A DNA stretch of 64,000 nucleotides from Nemertoderma westbladi (lineage: Eukaryota > Xenacoelomorpha > Nemertodermatida > Nemertodermatidae): the NCBI GenBank assembly GCA_032718475.1, contig JAUCBJ010009116.1, positions 62,001-126,000 of the forward strand, in the 5' to 3' direction. Position 1 is the first letter of the stretch. Each line of letters begins with the position of its first letter. The notes beneath the pieces are model-generated. The model was not told the origin of the DNA. It made no database searches and saw only the letters and a program-made list of their open reading frames with translations. Positions 44,801 through 57,618 of this stretch are shown piece by piece. The position numbers and the translations under genes are program-made.

Positions 44801-47800
44801 TAACACCCACAATACACCATCCCCCCTTCATTTAGTTCAGTTAACACCCACAATACACCATCCCCCCTTCATTTAGTTCAGTTAACACCCACAATACACC
44901 ATCCCCCCTTCATTTAGTTCAGTTAACACCCACAATACACCATCCCCCCTTCATTTAGTTCAGTTAACACCCACAATACACCATCCCCCCTTCATTTAGT
45001 TCAGTTAACACCCACAATACACCATCCCCCCTTCATTTAGTTCAGTTAACACCCACAATACACCATCCCCCCTTCATTTAGTTCAGTTAACACCCACAAT
45101 ACACCATCCCCCCTTCATTTAGTTCAGTTAACACCCACAATACACCATCCCCCCTTCATTTAGTTCAGTTAACACCCACAATACACCATCCCCCCTTCAT
45201 TTAGTTCAGTTAACACCCACAATACACCATCCCCCCTTCATTTAGTTCAGTTAACACCCACAATACACCATCCCCCCTTCATTTAGTTCAGTTAACACCC
45301 ACAATACACCATCCCCCCTTCATTTAGTTCAGTTAACACCCACAATACACCATCCCCCCTTCATTTAGTTCAGTTAACACCCACAATACACCATCCCCCC
45401 TTCATTTAGTTCAGTTAACACCCACAATACACCATCCCCCCTTCATTTAGTTCAGTTAACACCCACAATACACCATCCCCCCTTCATTTAGTTCAGTTAA
45501 CACCCACAATACACCATCCCCCCTTCATTTAGTTCAGTTAACACCCACAATACACCATCCCCCCTTCATTTAGTTCAGTTAACACCCACAATACACCATC
45601 CCCCCTTCATTTAGTTCAGTTAACACCCACAATACACCATCCCCCCTTCATTTAGTTCAGTTAACACCCACAATACACCATCCCCCCTTCATTTAGTTCA
45701 GTTAACACCCACAATACACCATCCCCCCTTCATTTAGTTCAGTTAACACCCACAATACACCATCCCCCCTTCATTTAGTTCAGTTAACACCCACAATACA
45801 CCATCCCCCCTTCATTTAGTTCAGTTAACACCCACAATACACCATCCCCCCTTCATTTAGTTCAGTTAACACCCACAATACACCATCCCCCCTTCATTTA
45901 GTTCAGTTAACACCCACAATACACCATCCCCCCTTCATTTAGTTCAGTTAACACCCACAATACACCATCCCCCCTTCATTTAGTTCAGTTAACACCCACA
46001 ATACACCATCCCCCCTTCATTTAGTTCAGTTAACACCCACAATACACCATCCCCCCTTCATTTAGTTCAGTTAACACCCACAATACACCATCCCCCCTTC
46101 ATTTAGTTCAGTTAACACCCACAATACACCATCCCCCCTTCATTTAGTTCAGTTAACACCCACAATACACCATCCCCCCTTCATTTAGTTCAGTTAACAC
46201 CCACAATACACCATCCCCCCTTCATTTAGTTCAGTTAACACCCACAATACACCATCCCCCCTTCATTTAGTTCAGTTAACACCCACAATACACCATCCCC
46301 CCTTCATTTAGTTCAGTTAACACCCACAATACACCATCCCCCCTTCATTTAGTTCAGTTAACACCCACAATACACCATCCCCCCTTCATTTAGTTCAGTT
46401 AACACCCACAATACACCATCCCCCCTTCATTTAGTTCAGTTAACACCCACAATACACCATCCCCCCTTCATTTAGTTCAGTTAACACCCACAATACACCA
46501 TCCCCCCTTCATTTAGTTCAGTTAACACCCACAATACACCATCCCCCCTTCATTTAGTTCAGTTAACACCCACAATACACCATCCCCCCTTCATTTAGTT
46601 CAGTTAACACCCACAATACACCATCCCCCCTTCATTTAGTTCAGTTAACACCCACAATACACCATCCCCCCTTCATTTAGTTCAGTTAACACCCACAATA
46701 CACCATCCCCCCTTCATTTAGTTCAGTTAACACCCACAATACACCATCCCCCCTTCATTTAGTTCAGTTAACACCCACAATACACCATCCCCCCTTCATT
46801 TAGTTCAGTTAACACCCACAATACACCATCCCCCCTTCATTTAGTTCAGTTAACACCCACAATACACCATCCCCCCTTCATTTAGTTCAGTTAACACCCA
46901 CAATACACCATCCCCCCTTCATTTAGTTCAGTTAACACCCACAATACACCATCCCCCCTTCATTTAGTTCAGTTAACACCCACAATACACCATCCCCCCT
47001 TCATTTAGTTCAGTTAACACCCACAATACACCATCCCCCCTTCATTTAGTTCAGTTAACACCCACAATACACCATCCCCCCTTCATTTAGTTCAGTTAAC
47101 ACCCACAATACACCATCCCCCCTTCATTTAGTTCAGTTAACACCCACAATACACCATCCCCCCTTCATTTAGTTCAGTTAACACCCACAATACACCATCC
47201 CCCCTTCATTTAGTTCAGTTAACACCCACAATACACCATCCCCCCTTCATTTAGTTCAGTTAACACCCACAATACACCATCCCCCCTTCATTTAGTTCAG
47301 TTAACACCCACAATACACCATCCCCCCTTCATTTAGTTCAGTTAACACCCACAATACACCATCCCCCCTTCATTTAGTTCAGTTAACACCCACAATACAC
47401 CATCCCCCCTTCATTTAGTTCAGTTAACACCCACAATACACCATCCCCCCTTCATTTAGTTCAGTTAACACCCACAATACACCATCCCCCCTTCATTTAG
47501 TTCAGTTAACACCCACAATACACCATCCCCCCTTCATTTAGTTCAGTTAACACCCACAATACACCATCCCCCCTTCATTTAGTTCAGTTAACACCCACAA
47601 TACACCATCCCCCCTTCATTTAGTTCAGTTAACACCCACAATACACCATCCCCCCTTCATTTAGTTCAGTTAACACCCACAATACACCATCCCCCCTTCA
47701 TTTAGTTCAGTTAACACCCACAATACACCATCCCCCCTTCATTTAGTTCAGTTAACACCCACAATACACCATCCCCCCTTCATTTAGTTCAGTTAACACC

Positions 47801-50800
47801 CACAATACACCATCCCCCCTTCATTTAGTTCAGTTAACACCCACAATACACCATCCCCCCTTCATTTAGTTCAGTTAACACCCACAATACACCATCCCCC
47901 CTTCATTTAGTTCAGTTAACACCCACAATACACCATCCCCCCTTCATTTAGTTCAGTTAACACCCACAATACACCATCCCCCCTTCATTTAGTTCAGTTA
48001 ACACCCACAATACACCATCCCCCCTTCATTTAGTTCAGTTAACACCCACAATACACCATCCCCCCTTCATTTAGTTCAGTTAACACCCACAATACACCAT
48101 CCCCCCTTCATTTAGTTCAGTTAACACCCACAATACACCATCCCCCCTTCATTTAGTTCAGTTAACACCCACAATACACCATCCCCCTTCATTTAGTTCA
48201 GTTAACACCCACAATACACCATCCCCCCTTCATTTAGTTCAGTTAACACCCACAATACACCATCCCCCCTTCATTTAGTTCAGTTAACACCCACAATACA
48301 CCATCCCCCCTTCATTTAGTTCAGTTAACACCCACAATACACCATCCCCCCTTCATTTAGTTCAGTTAACACCCACAATACACCATCCCCCCTTCATTTA
48401 GTTCAGTTAACACCCACAATACACCATCCCCCCTTCATTTAGTTCAGTTAACACCCACAATACACCATCCCCCCTTCATTTAGTTCAGTTAACACCCACA
48501 ATACACCATCCCCCCTTCATTTAGTTCAGTTAACACCCACAATACACCATCCCCCCTTCATTTAGTTCAGTTAACACCCACAATACACCATCCCCCCTTC
48601 ATTTAGTTCAGTTAACACCCACAATACACCATCCCCCCTTCATTTAGTTCAGTTAACACCCACAATACACCATCCCCCCTTCATTTAGTTCAGTTAACAC
48701 CCACAATACACCATCCCCCCTTCATTTAGTTCAGTTAACACCCACAATACACCATCCCCCCTTCATTTAGTTCAGTTAACACCCACAATACACCATCCCC
48801 CCTTCATTTAGTTCAGTTAACACCCACAATACACCATCCCCCCTTCATTTAGTTCAGTTAACACCCACAATACACCATCCCCCCTTCATTTAGTTCAGTT
48901 AACACCCACAATACACCATCCCCCCTTCATTTAGTTCAGTTAACACCCACAATACACCATCCCCCCTTCATTTAGTTCAGTTAACACCCACAATACACCA
49001 TCCCCCCTTCATTTAGTTCAGTTAACACCCACAATACACCATCCCCCCTTCATTTAGTTCAGTTAACACCCACAATACACCATCCCCCCTTCATTTAGTT
49101 CAGTTAACACCCACAATACACCATCCCCCCTTCATTTAGTTCAGTTAACACCCACAATACACCATCCCCCCTTCATTTAGTTCAGTTAACACCCACAATA
49201 CACCATCCCCCCTTCATTTAGTTCAGTTAACACCCACAATACACCATCCCCCCTTCATTTAGTTCAGTTAACACCCACAATACACCATCCCCCCTTCATT
49301 TAGTTCAGTTAACACCCACAATACACCATCCCCCCTTCATTTAGTTCAGTTAACACCCACAATACACCATCCCCCCTTCATTTAGTTCAGTTAACACCCA
49401 CAATACACCATCCCCCCTTCATTTAGTTCAGTTAACACCCACAATACACCATCCCCCCTTCATTTAGTTCAGTTAACACCCACAATACACCATCCCCCTT
49501 CATTTAGTTCAGTTAACACCCACAATACACCATCCCCCCTTCATTTAGTTCAGTTAACACCCACAATACACCATCCCCCCTTCATTTAGTTCAGTTAACA
49601 CCCACAATACACCATCCCCCCTTCATTTAGTTCAGTTAACACCCACAATACACCATCCCCCTTCATTTAGTTCAGTTAACACCCACAATACACCATCCCC
49701 CCTTCATTTAGTTCAGTTAACACCCACAATACACCATCCCCCCTTCATTTAGTTCAGTTAACACCCACAATACACCATCCCCCCTTCATTTAGTTCAGTT
49801 AACACCCACAATACACCATCCCCCCTTCATTTAGTTCAGTTAACACCCACAATACACCATCCCCCCTTCATTTAGTTCAGTTAACACCCACAATACACCA
49901 TCCCCCCTTCATTTAGTTCAGTTAACACCCACAATACACCATCCCCCCTTCATTTAGTTCAGTTAACACCCACAATACACCATCCCCCCTTCATTTAGTT
50001 CAGTTAACACCCACAATACACCATCCCCCCTTCATTTAGTTCAGTTAACACCCACAATACACCATCCCCCCTTCATTTAGTTCAGTTAACACCCACAATA
50101 CACCATCCCCCCTTCATTTAGTTCAGTTAACACCCACAATACACCATCCCCCCTTCATTTAGTTCAGTTAACACCCACAATACACCATCCCCCCTTCATT
50201 TAGTTCAGTTAACACCCACAATACACCATCCCCCCTTCATTTAGTTCAGTTAACACCCACAATACACCATCCCCCCTTCATTTAGTTCAGTTAACACCCA
50301 CAATACACCATCCCCCCTTCATTTAGTTCAGTTAACACCCACAATACACCATCCCCCCTTCATTTAGTTCAGTTAACACCCACAATACACCATCCCCCCT
50401 TCATTTAGTTCAGTTAACACCCACAATACACCATCCCCCCTTCATTTAGTTCAGTTAACACCCACAATACACCATCCCCCTTCATTTAGTTCAGTTAACA
50501 CCCACAATACACCATCCCCCCTTCATTTAGTTCAGTTAACACCCACAATACACCATCCCCCTTCATTTAGTTCAGTTAACACCCACAATACACCATCCCC
50601 CCTTCATTTAGTTCAGTTAACACCCACAATACACCATCCCCCCTTCATTTAGTTCAGTTAACACCCACAATACACCATCCCCCCTTCATTTAGTTCAGTT
50701 AACACCCACAATACACCATCCCCCCTTCATTTAGTTCAGTTAACACCCACAATACACCATCCCCCTCATTTAGTTCAGTTAACAACCACAATACACCATC

Positions 50801-52776
50801 CCCTTCATTTAGTTCAGTTAACACCCACAATACACCATCCCCTCATTTAGTTCAGTTAACACCCACAATACACCATCCCCCCTTCATTTAGTTCAGTTAA
50901 CACCCACAATACACCATCCCCCCTTCATTTAGTTCAGTTAACAACCACAATACACCATCCCCTTCATTTAGTTCAGTTAACAACCACAATACACCATCCC
51001 CCCTTCATTTAGTTCAGTTAACACCCACAATACACCATCCCCCTTCATTTAGTTCAGTTAACACCCACAATACACCATCCCCCCTTCATTTAGTTCAGTT
51101 AACACCCACAATACACCATCCCCCCTTCATTTAGTTCAGTTAACACCCACAATACACCATCCCCCCTTCATTTAGTTCAGTTAACAACCACAATACACCA
51201 TCCCCCCTTCATTTAGTTCAGTTAACACCCACAATACACCATCCCCCCTTCATTTAGTTCAGTTAACACCCACAATACACCATCCCCCTTCATTTAGTTC
51301 AGTTAACAACCACAATACACCATCCCCCCTTCATTTAGTTCAGTTAACACCCACAATACACCATCCCCCCTTCATTTAGTTCAGTTAACACCCACAATAC
51401 ACCATCCCCCTTCATTTAGTTCAGTTAACACCCACAATACACCATCCCCCCTTCATTTAGTTCAGTTAACACCCACAATACACCACCCCCCCTTCATTTA
51501 GTTCAGTTAACACCCACAATACACCATCCCCCCTTCATTTAGTTCAGTTAACAACCACAATACACCATCCCCCCTTCATTTAGTTCAGTTAACACCCACA
51601 ATACACCATCCCCCCTTCATTTAGTTCAGTTAACAACCACAATACACCATCCCCCCTTCATTTAGTTCAGTTAACACCCACAATACACCATCCCCCCTTC
51701 ATTTAGTTCAGTTAACACCCACAATACACCATCCCCCCTTCATTTAGTTCAGTTAACACCCACAATACACCACCCCCCCTTCATTTAGTTCAGTTAACAC
51801 CCACAATACACCACCCCCCCTTCATTTAGTTCAGTTAACACCCACAATACACCATCCCCCCTTCATTTAGTTCAGTTAACAACCACAATACACCATCCCC
51901 CCTTCATTTAGTTCAGTTAACACCCACAATACACCATCCCCCCTTCATTTAGTTCAGTTAACAACCACAATACACCATCCCCCCTTCATTTAGTTCAGTT
52001 AACAACCACAATACACCATCCCCCCTTCATTTAGTTCAGTTAACACCCACAATACACCATCCCCCCTTCATTTAGTTCAGTTAACAACCACAATACACCA
52101 TCCCCCCTTCATTTAGTTCAGTTAACACCCACAATACACCATCCCCCCTTCATTTAGTTCAGTTAACACCCACAATACACCATCCCCCCTTCATTTAGTT
52201 CAGTTAACACCCACAATACACCATCCCCCCTTCATTTAGTTCAGTTAACACCCACAATACACCATCCCCCCTTCATTTAGTTCAGTTAACAACCACAATA
52301 CACCATCCCCCCTTCATTTAGTTCAGTTAACACCACAATACACCATCCCCCCTTCATTTAGTTCAGTTAACACCCACAATACACCATCCCCCCTTCATTT
52401 AGTTCAGTTAACACCCACAATACACCATCCCCCCTTCATTTAGTTCAGTTAACAACCACAATACACCATCCCCCCTTCATTTAGTTCAGTTAACAACCAC
52501 AATACACCATCCCCCCTTCATTTAGTTCAGTTAACACCCACAATACACCATCCCCCCTTCATTTAGTTCAGTTAACACCCACAATACACCATCCCCCCTT
52601 CATTTAGTTCAGTTAACACCCACAATACACCATCCCCCCTTCATTTAGTTCAGTTAACACCCACAATACACCATCCCCCCTTCATTTAGTTCAGTTAACA
52701 ACCACAATACACCATCCCCCATTCATTTAGTTCAGTTAACACCCACAATACACCATCCCCCCTTCATTTAGTTCAT
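35806..52776 (+). repeat. 17-kb satellite array, 41-bp unit, about 400 copies
   Basis: The consensus is TTTAGTTCAGTTAACACCC followed by ACAATACACCATCCCCCC and TTCA. Unit length varies only by the length of the C run. Units near both edges (35.8-39.6 kb and 50.7-52.7 kb) are varied: ACCAACC for ACCATCC, AACAACCAC for AACACCCAC, C3 to C7. The central 10 kb is almost uniform. Each unit has a pyrimidine tract followed by TTTAG, which looks like a splice acceptor in plus orientation. There is no coding potential. It lies between the convergent Stum and ankyrin genes. Confidence 0.97.
38732..38831. other. Assembly gap (100 N)
   Basis: Exactly 100 N inside the 41-bp array is the conventional placeholder for a gap of unknown size. 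The true array is probably longer. Confidence 0.99.
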
Positions 52777-53875
52777 TTTGCGACAAGAATGTATGTAGTT
52801 TTATTCCAATATTTTAACATTACGAAATGATTGTATGTATAAATATTATAAGTGATAGAAACTGCACAAATTAAATTAGTTGCTGTATAAATAAATGTAA
52901 ATATGACATAAATTATGTTATAAATAAGTTTGCTTATATTTATCGCGGCGTTTGGAGCCATGTTATAATAATATAGCTAGGCCCTACTGGTTATTAATAG
53001 CTATACCCCGCCTACCGGTAGGTAATGCAGTAGGCCTATCTGGCTGTCAGGCAAATGTCCACTTATTGTTTACGTGGTATCCAATGACGGCGTTAAGTAA
53101 TGTCCCCTTAGTGGACATTACTTAACGCCGTCATTTGTTACCACGTAAACAATAACACCAAATACAATACTAATTGTACATGCAAATACAATGCTGTAAT
53201 TTCCTTAAAAGTTGTAAGTGCTAAATAACAACTCGCTGTTAATACTAACGGCGTTGAGTAATGTTACAATTTTGGAATAAAGAGTTATAACACCAAAAAT
53301 ACACCATACCCCCTTCATTTAGTTTATTTAACACCCACAATTCACCCCCCCCCCTTAATTATTCTACATATTATAGTTCTATAATCGGCGAGCAGCGTTC
53401 GAGTTACAATTAGCATGCTACGCCGGCTTATCGATAATATAGCGCCGCCACAACTCGCTACCCCCCTTGACTTTCGCCAGTTTATCAGCTCGCTCGACCT
53501 AGTAGTAGTAAAACTGAGTTCGTTTATTGTATTTATACATAAAAGTTGCAATTCTACAGTGGTTATATAATTTTCGCAGTACCATTGGCTACAGATATTG
53601 CAAACTGAGATGGCAACAGTAGCCGATGGTTAAACATTCGAAATTACGGAATTACGGAATCCCAAACGCGGTAACTATAGAAACCACTCCAACCCAAACT
53701 AAATGTAGTAAATGCGCAAAATCACTTTACCTAGTCCGTTTTCCAATGAAACCAAAGATATATTCAATTATTGTTATCTTAATTAGCCTGACTTCTAATA
53801 TTTAGACAACAAAAACATGACTCCACAATAATTCTATTAGCGAAATCTAGAATTACGCAAATTATAATAACTAGA
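52777..53875. other. Intergenic region 3' of the ankyrin gene
   Basis: It holds the snapback repeat at 53065-53153 and a relict copy of the 41-bp satellite unit at about 53285-53360 (ATTTAGTTTATTTAACACCC), 500 bp outside the array. Short open frames here have no recognisable motif. Confidence 0.6.
53065..53153. repeat. Snapback inverted repeat, 41-bp arms
   Basis: Two 41-bp arms (ATTGTTTACGTGGTA ... GACGGCGTTAAGTAATGTCC and its complement) differ at three bases around a 7-base loop. A partial third copy (ACGGCGTTGAGTAATGTTAC) lies at about 53248-53267. It could be a small MITE or a recent inverted duplication. Confidence 0.9.
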
Positions 53876-54164
53876 TTACGTTGAGGAATGTCTCCGTCGC
53901 ATCCGATTGGCTAAACGGCCTTCCATTGCCGCGATCATAGCTTCATTGCCTAACTCCTTGCTGAGTTCCAATGGACTCCGATTGGCCAAATTCTTTATGC
54001 GAGTTGAGGCTCCCAATGAGATTAACAATTGAGCGGCCAAACAGCTGTTATTGAGGGCGGCAACATGAAGAGCTGTATTCCCAGCCCAATCTTTAATGTC
54101 CCAACTGGTAAATCCGGCATCTTGGTACATACGGATACCGGCAACATCGTCCATGCGCGTCCAT
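53876..54164 (-). CDS. Ankyrin-repeat protein, last exon
   Basis: The acceptor is TTATTTGTTTAG (AG at 54166-54165), and the exon starts in phase 2. It runs to a stop at 53876, giving about 95 residues. It contains one clear ankyrin repeat, GNTALHVAALNNSCLAAQLL, preceded by a partial repeat (MDDVAGIRMYQDAGF..WDIKDW). A second follows, LGASTRIKNLANRSPLELS, and then a basic tail ending RMRRRHSST. The pattern of an Asp/Gly-poor first repeat before DW.GNTALHVAA recalls the C-terminal repeats of asparaginase/lysophospholipase-type enzymes, but that is only a guess. Upstream exons are outside the window, beyond the 86-bp array and the BEL insertion in its intron. Confidence 0.8.
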
Positions 54165-54239
54165 CTAAACAAATAATAATCAAACAATAACTATTGGAAC
54201 ACATCCTCCCATACCTTATCAAAAACCTTACCTAACACT

Positions 54240-57027
54240 ACAAACTTATCAAATACATCAACAACCTTACCAAATATATCAACAACCTTACCAAACACAT
54301 AACCAAGAAGTTTACCAAACACAACAACCTTATACCAAACAAATCAACAACCATACCAAATATATCAACAACCTTACCAAACACATAACCAAGAAGTTTA
54401 CCAAACACAACAACCTTATACCAAACAAATCAACAACCATACCAAATATATCAACCACCTTACCAAACACAACAACCTTATACCAAACAAATCAACAACC
54501 ATACCAAATATATCAACAACCTTACCAAACACAACAACCTTATACCAAACAAATCAACAACCATACCAAATATATCAACAACCTTACCAAACACATAACC
54601 GAGAAGTTTACCAAACACAACAACCTTATACCAAACAAATCAACAACCATACCAAATATATCAACAACCTTACCAAACACATAACCAAGAAGTTTACCAA
54701 ACACAAAAACCTTATACCAAACAAATCAACAACCATACCAAATATATCAACAACCTTACCTAACACATAACCAAGAAGTTTACCAAACACAACAACCTTA
54801 TACCAAACAAATCAACAACCATACCAAATATATCAACAACTTTACCAAACACATAACCAAGAAGTTTACCAAACACAACAACCTTATACCAAAAAAATCA
54901 ACAACCATACCAAATATATCAACAACCTTACCAAACACATAACCAAGAAGTTTACCAAACAAATCAACAACCATACCAAATATATCAACAACCTTACCAA
55001 ACACATAACCAAGAAGTTTACCAAACACAACAACCTTATACCAAACAAATCAACAACCATACCAAATATATCAACAACCTTACCAAACACATAACCAAGA
55101 AGTTTACCAAACACAACAACCTCATACCAAACAAATCAACAACCATACCAAATATATCAACAACCTTACCAAACACAACAACCTTATACCAAACAAATCA
55201 ACAACCATACCAAATATATCAACAACCTTACCAAACACATAACCAAGAAGTTTACCAAACACAACAACCTTATACCAAACAAATCAACAACCATACCAAA
55301 TATATCAACAACCTTACCAAACACATAACCAAGAAGTTTACCAAACACAACAACCTTATACCAAACAAATCAACAACCATACCAAATATATCAACAACCT
55401 TACCAAACACATAACCAAGAAGTTTACCAAACACAACAACCTTATACCAAACAAATCAACAACCATACCAAATATATCAACAACCTTACCAAACACATAA
55501 CCAAGAAGTTTACCAAACACAACAACCTTATACCAAACAAATCAACAACCATACCAAATATATCAACAACCTTACCAAACACAACAACCTTATACCAAAC
55601 AAATCAACAACCATACCAAATATATCAACAACCTTACCAAACACATAACCAAGAAGTTTACCAAACACAACAACCTTATACCAAACAAATCAACAACCAT
55701 AACAAATATATCAACAACCTTACCAAACACATAACCAAGAAGTTTACCAAACACAACAACCTTATACCAAACAAATCAACAACCATACCAAATATATCAA
55801 CAACCTTACCAAACACATAACCAAGAAGTTTACCAAACAAATCAACAACCTTATACCAAACAAATCAACAACCATACCAAATATATCAACAACCTTACCA
55901 AACACATAACCAATAAGTTTGCCAAACACAACAACCTTATACCAAACAAATCAACAACCATACCAAATATATCAACAACCTTACCAAACACATAACCAAG
56001 AAGTTTACCAAACACAACAACCTCATACCAAACAAATCAACAACCATACCAAATATATCAACAACCTTACCAAACACAACAACCTTATACCAAACAAATC
56101 AACAACCATACCAAATATATCAACAACCTTACCAAACACATAACCAAGAAGTTTACCAAACACAACAACCTTATACCAAACAAATCAACAACCATACCAA
56201 ATATATCAACAACCTTACCAAACACATAACCAAGAAGTTTACCAAACACAACAACCTTATACCAAACAAATCAACAACCATACCAAATATATCAACAACC
56301 TTACCAAACACATAACCAAGAAGTTTACCAAACACAACAACCTTATACCAAACAAATCAACAACCATACCAAATATATCAACAACCTTACCAAACACATA
56401 ACCAAGAAGTTTACCAAACACAACAACCTTATACCAAACAAATCAACAACCATACCAAATATATCAACAACCTTACCAAACACATAACCAAGAAGTTTAC
56501 CAAACACAACAACCTTATACCAAACAAATCAACAACCTTACCAAACACAACAACCTTATACCAAACAAATCAACAACCATACCAAATATATCAACAACCT
56601 TACCAAACACATAACCAAGAAGTTTACCAAACACAACAACCTTATACCAAACAAATCAACAACCATACCAAATATATCAACAACCTTACCAAACACATAA
56701 CCAAGAAGTTTACCAAACACAACAACCTTATACCAAACAAATCAACAACCATACCAAATATATCAACAACCTTACCAAACACATAACCAAGAAGTTTACC
56801 AAACACAACAACCTTATACCAAACAAATCAACAACCATACCAAATATATCAACAACCTTACCAAACACATAACCAAGAAGTTTACCAAACACAACAACCT
56901 TATACCAAACAAATCAACAACCATACCAAATATATCAACAACCTTACCAAACACATAACCAAGAAGTTTACCAAACACAACAACCTTATACCAAACAAAT
57001 CAACAACCATACCAAATATATCAACAA
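54240..57027 (-). repeat. 86-bp satellite array in the ankyrin-gene intron
   Basis: About 33 copies of an 86-bp unit (blocks AACAAATCAACAACCATACC, AAATATATCAACAACC, TTACCAAACACATAACC, AAGAAGTTTACC) occur, with some shorter units lacking the ACATAACCAAGAAGTTTACC block. On the gene (minus) strand each unit has several G|GTAAGG, G|GTATGG and GGTATAAGG motifs, i.e. donor-like sequences. The array begins about 75 bp upstream of the exon acceptor. It is cut on the right by the LTR at 57028. Confidence 0.93.
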
Positions 57028-57618
57028 TGTGACGGGATCAGTGGATCCCGACCGGTTTTGTTTCGTTACGCGTCACCGCGTTGTTGTGAAAAGATAATAG
57101 TTAGGGTAAACCTAGTTGTTGTTCTGATATCGTTTGACTAACTGACGCAGATATAATATAATAGCACAGTTGAGAAATAAATGTAAAGGCAGAAATAAAT
57201 GTAGTACCGGTAGTGGCGGTGACGGTACGAAATGTCACCGTACTGCACCTGATGATTGAGTAAACTGAGTAACTTTACTGCATGCAATATAATATATACA
57301 TTGGTTAATCCTACAGTATCTTGCCCTCTGTACCTAGCTGACGCTTTCCTCTCCCATTGGTTGATATACTAATTCTCGGCTCCCACCTCTGTGGGAGTGC
57401 TCCCCCCCCCCCCCCCCCCCCCGCTGCTGTTACTTTCCCTCCCCAAGAGGTTTGACCTATAACCTCTTTTGTGTGGCCCTTTGGGGCCGTGTGTTGTCCC
57501 CGTTATTGGGGGTGATACGAGGTTGATTGTAATCAACCTCGTACTACTCCCCAATATTGCTTAAAACGCCACTTCCCAACTTTATGGGGTCGGTGGGGCG
57601 GAATTGAATCCGCTCACA
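57028..57618 (-). mobile_element. 3' LTR of BEL/Pao element 2
   Basis: On the minus strand this LTR starts TGTGAGCGG and ends CCGTCACA, 591 bp. It is directly preceded by the polypurine tract GGGGGGAG (57626-57619), which fixes it as the 3' LTR. It contains a run of about 20 C (plus strand, about 57403-57422). The outer edge joins the 86-bp satellite (…TCAACAA|TGTGACGG). The AACAA at 57023-57027 may be one copy of the target duplication; the other lies outside the window. Confidence 0.88.

Noticed and set aside
54798-55114. Hydrophobic minus-strand frames in the 86-bp array
   Set aside because: They are periodic translation of the satellite, with no gene features.
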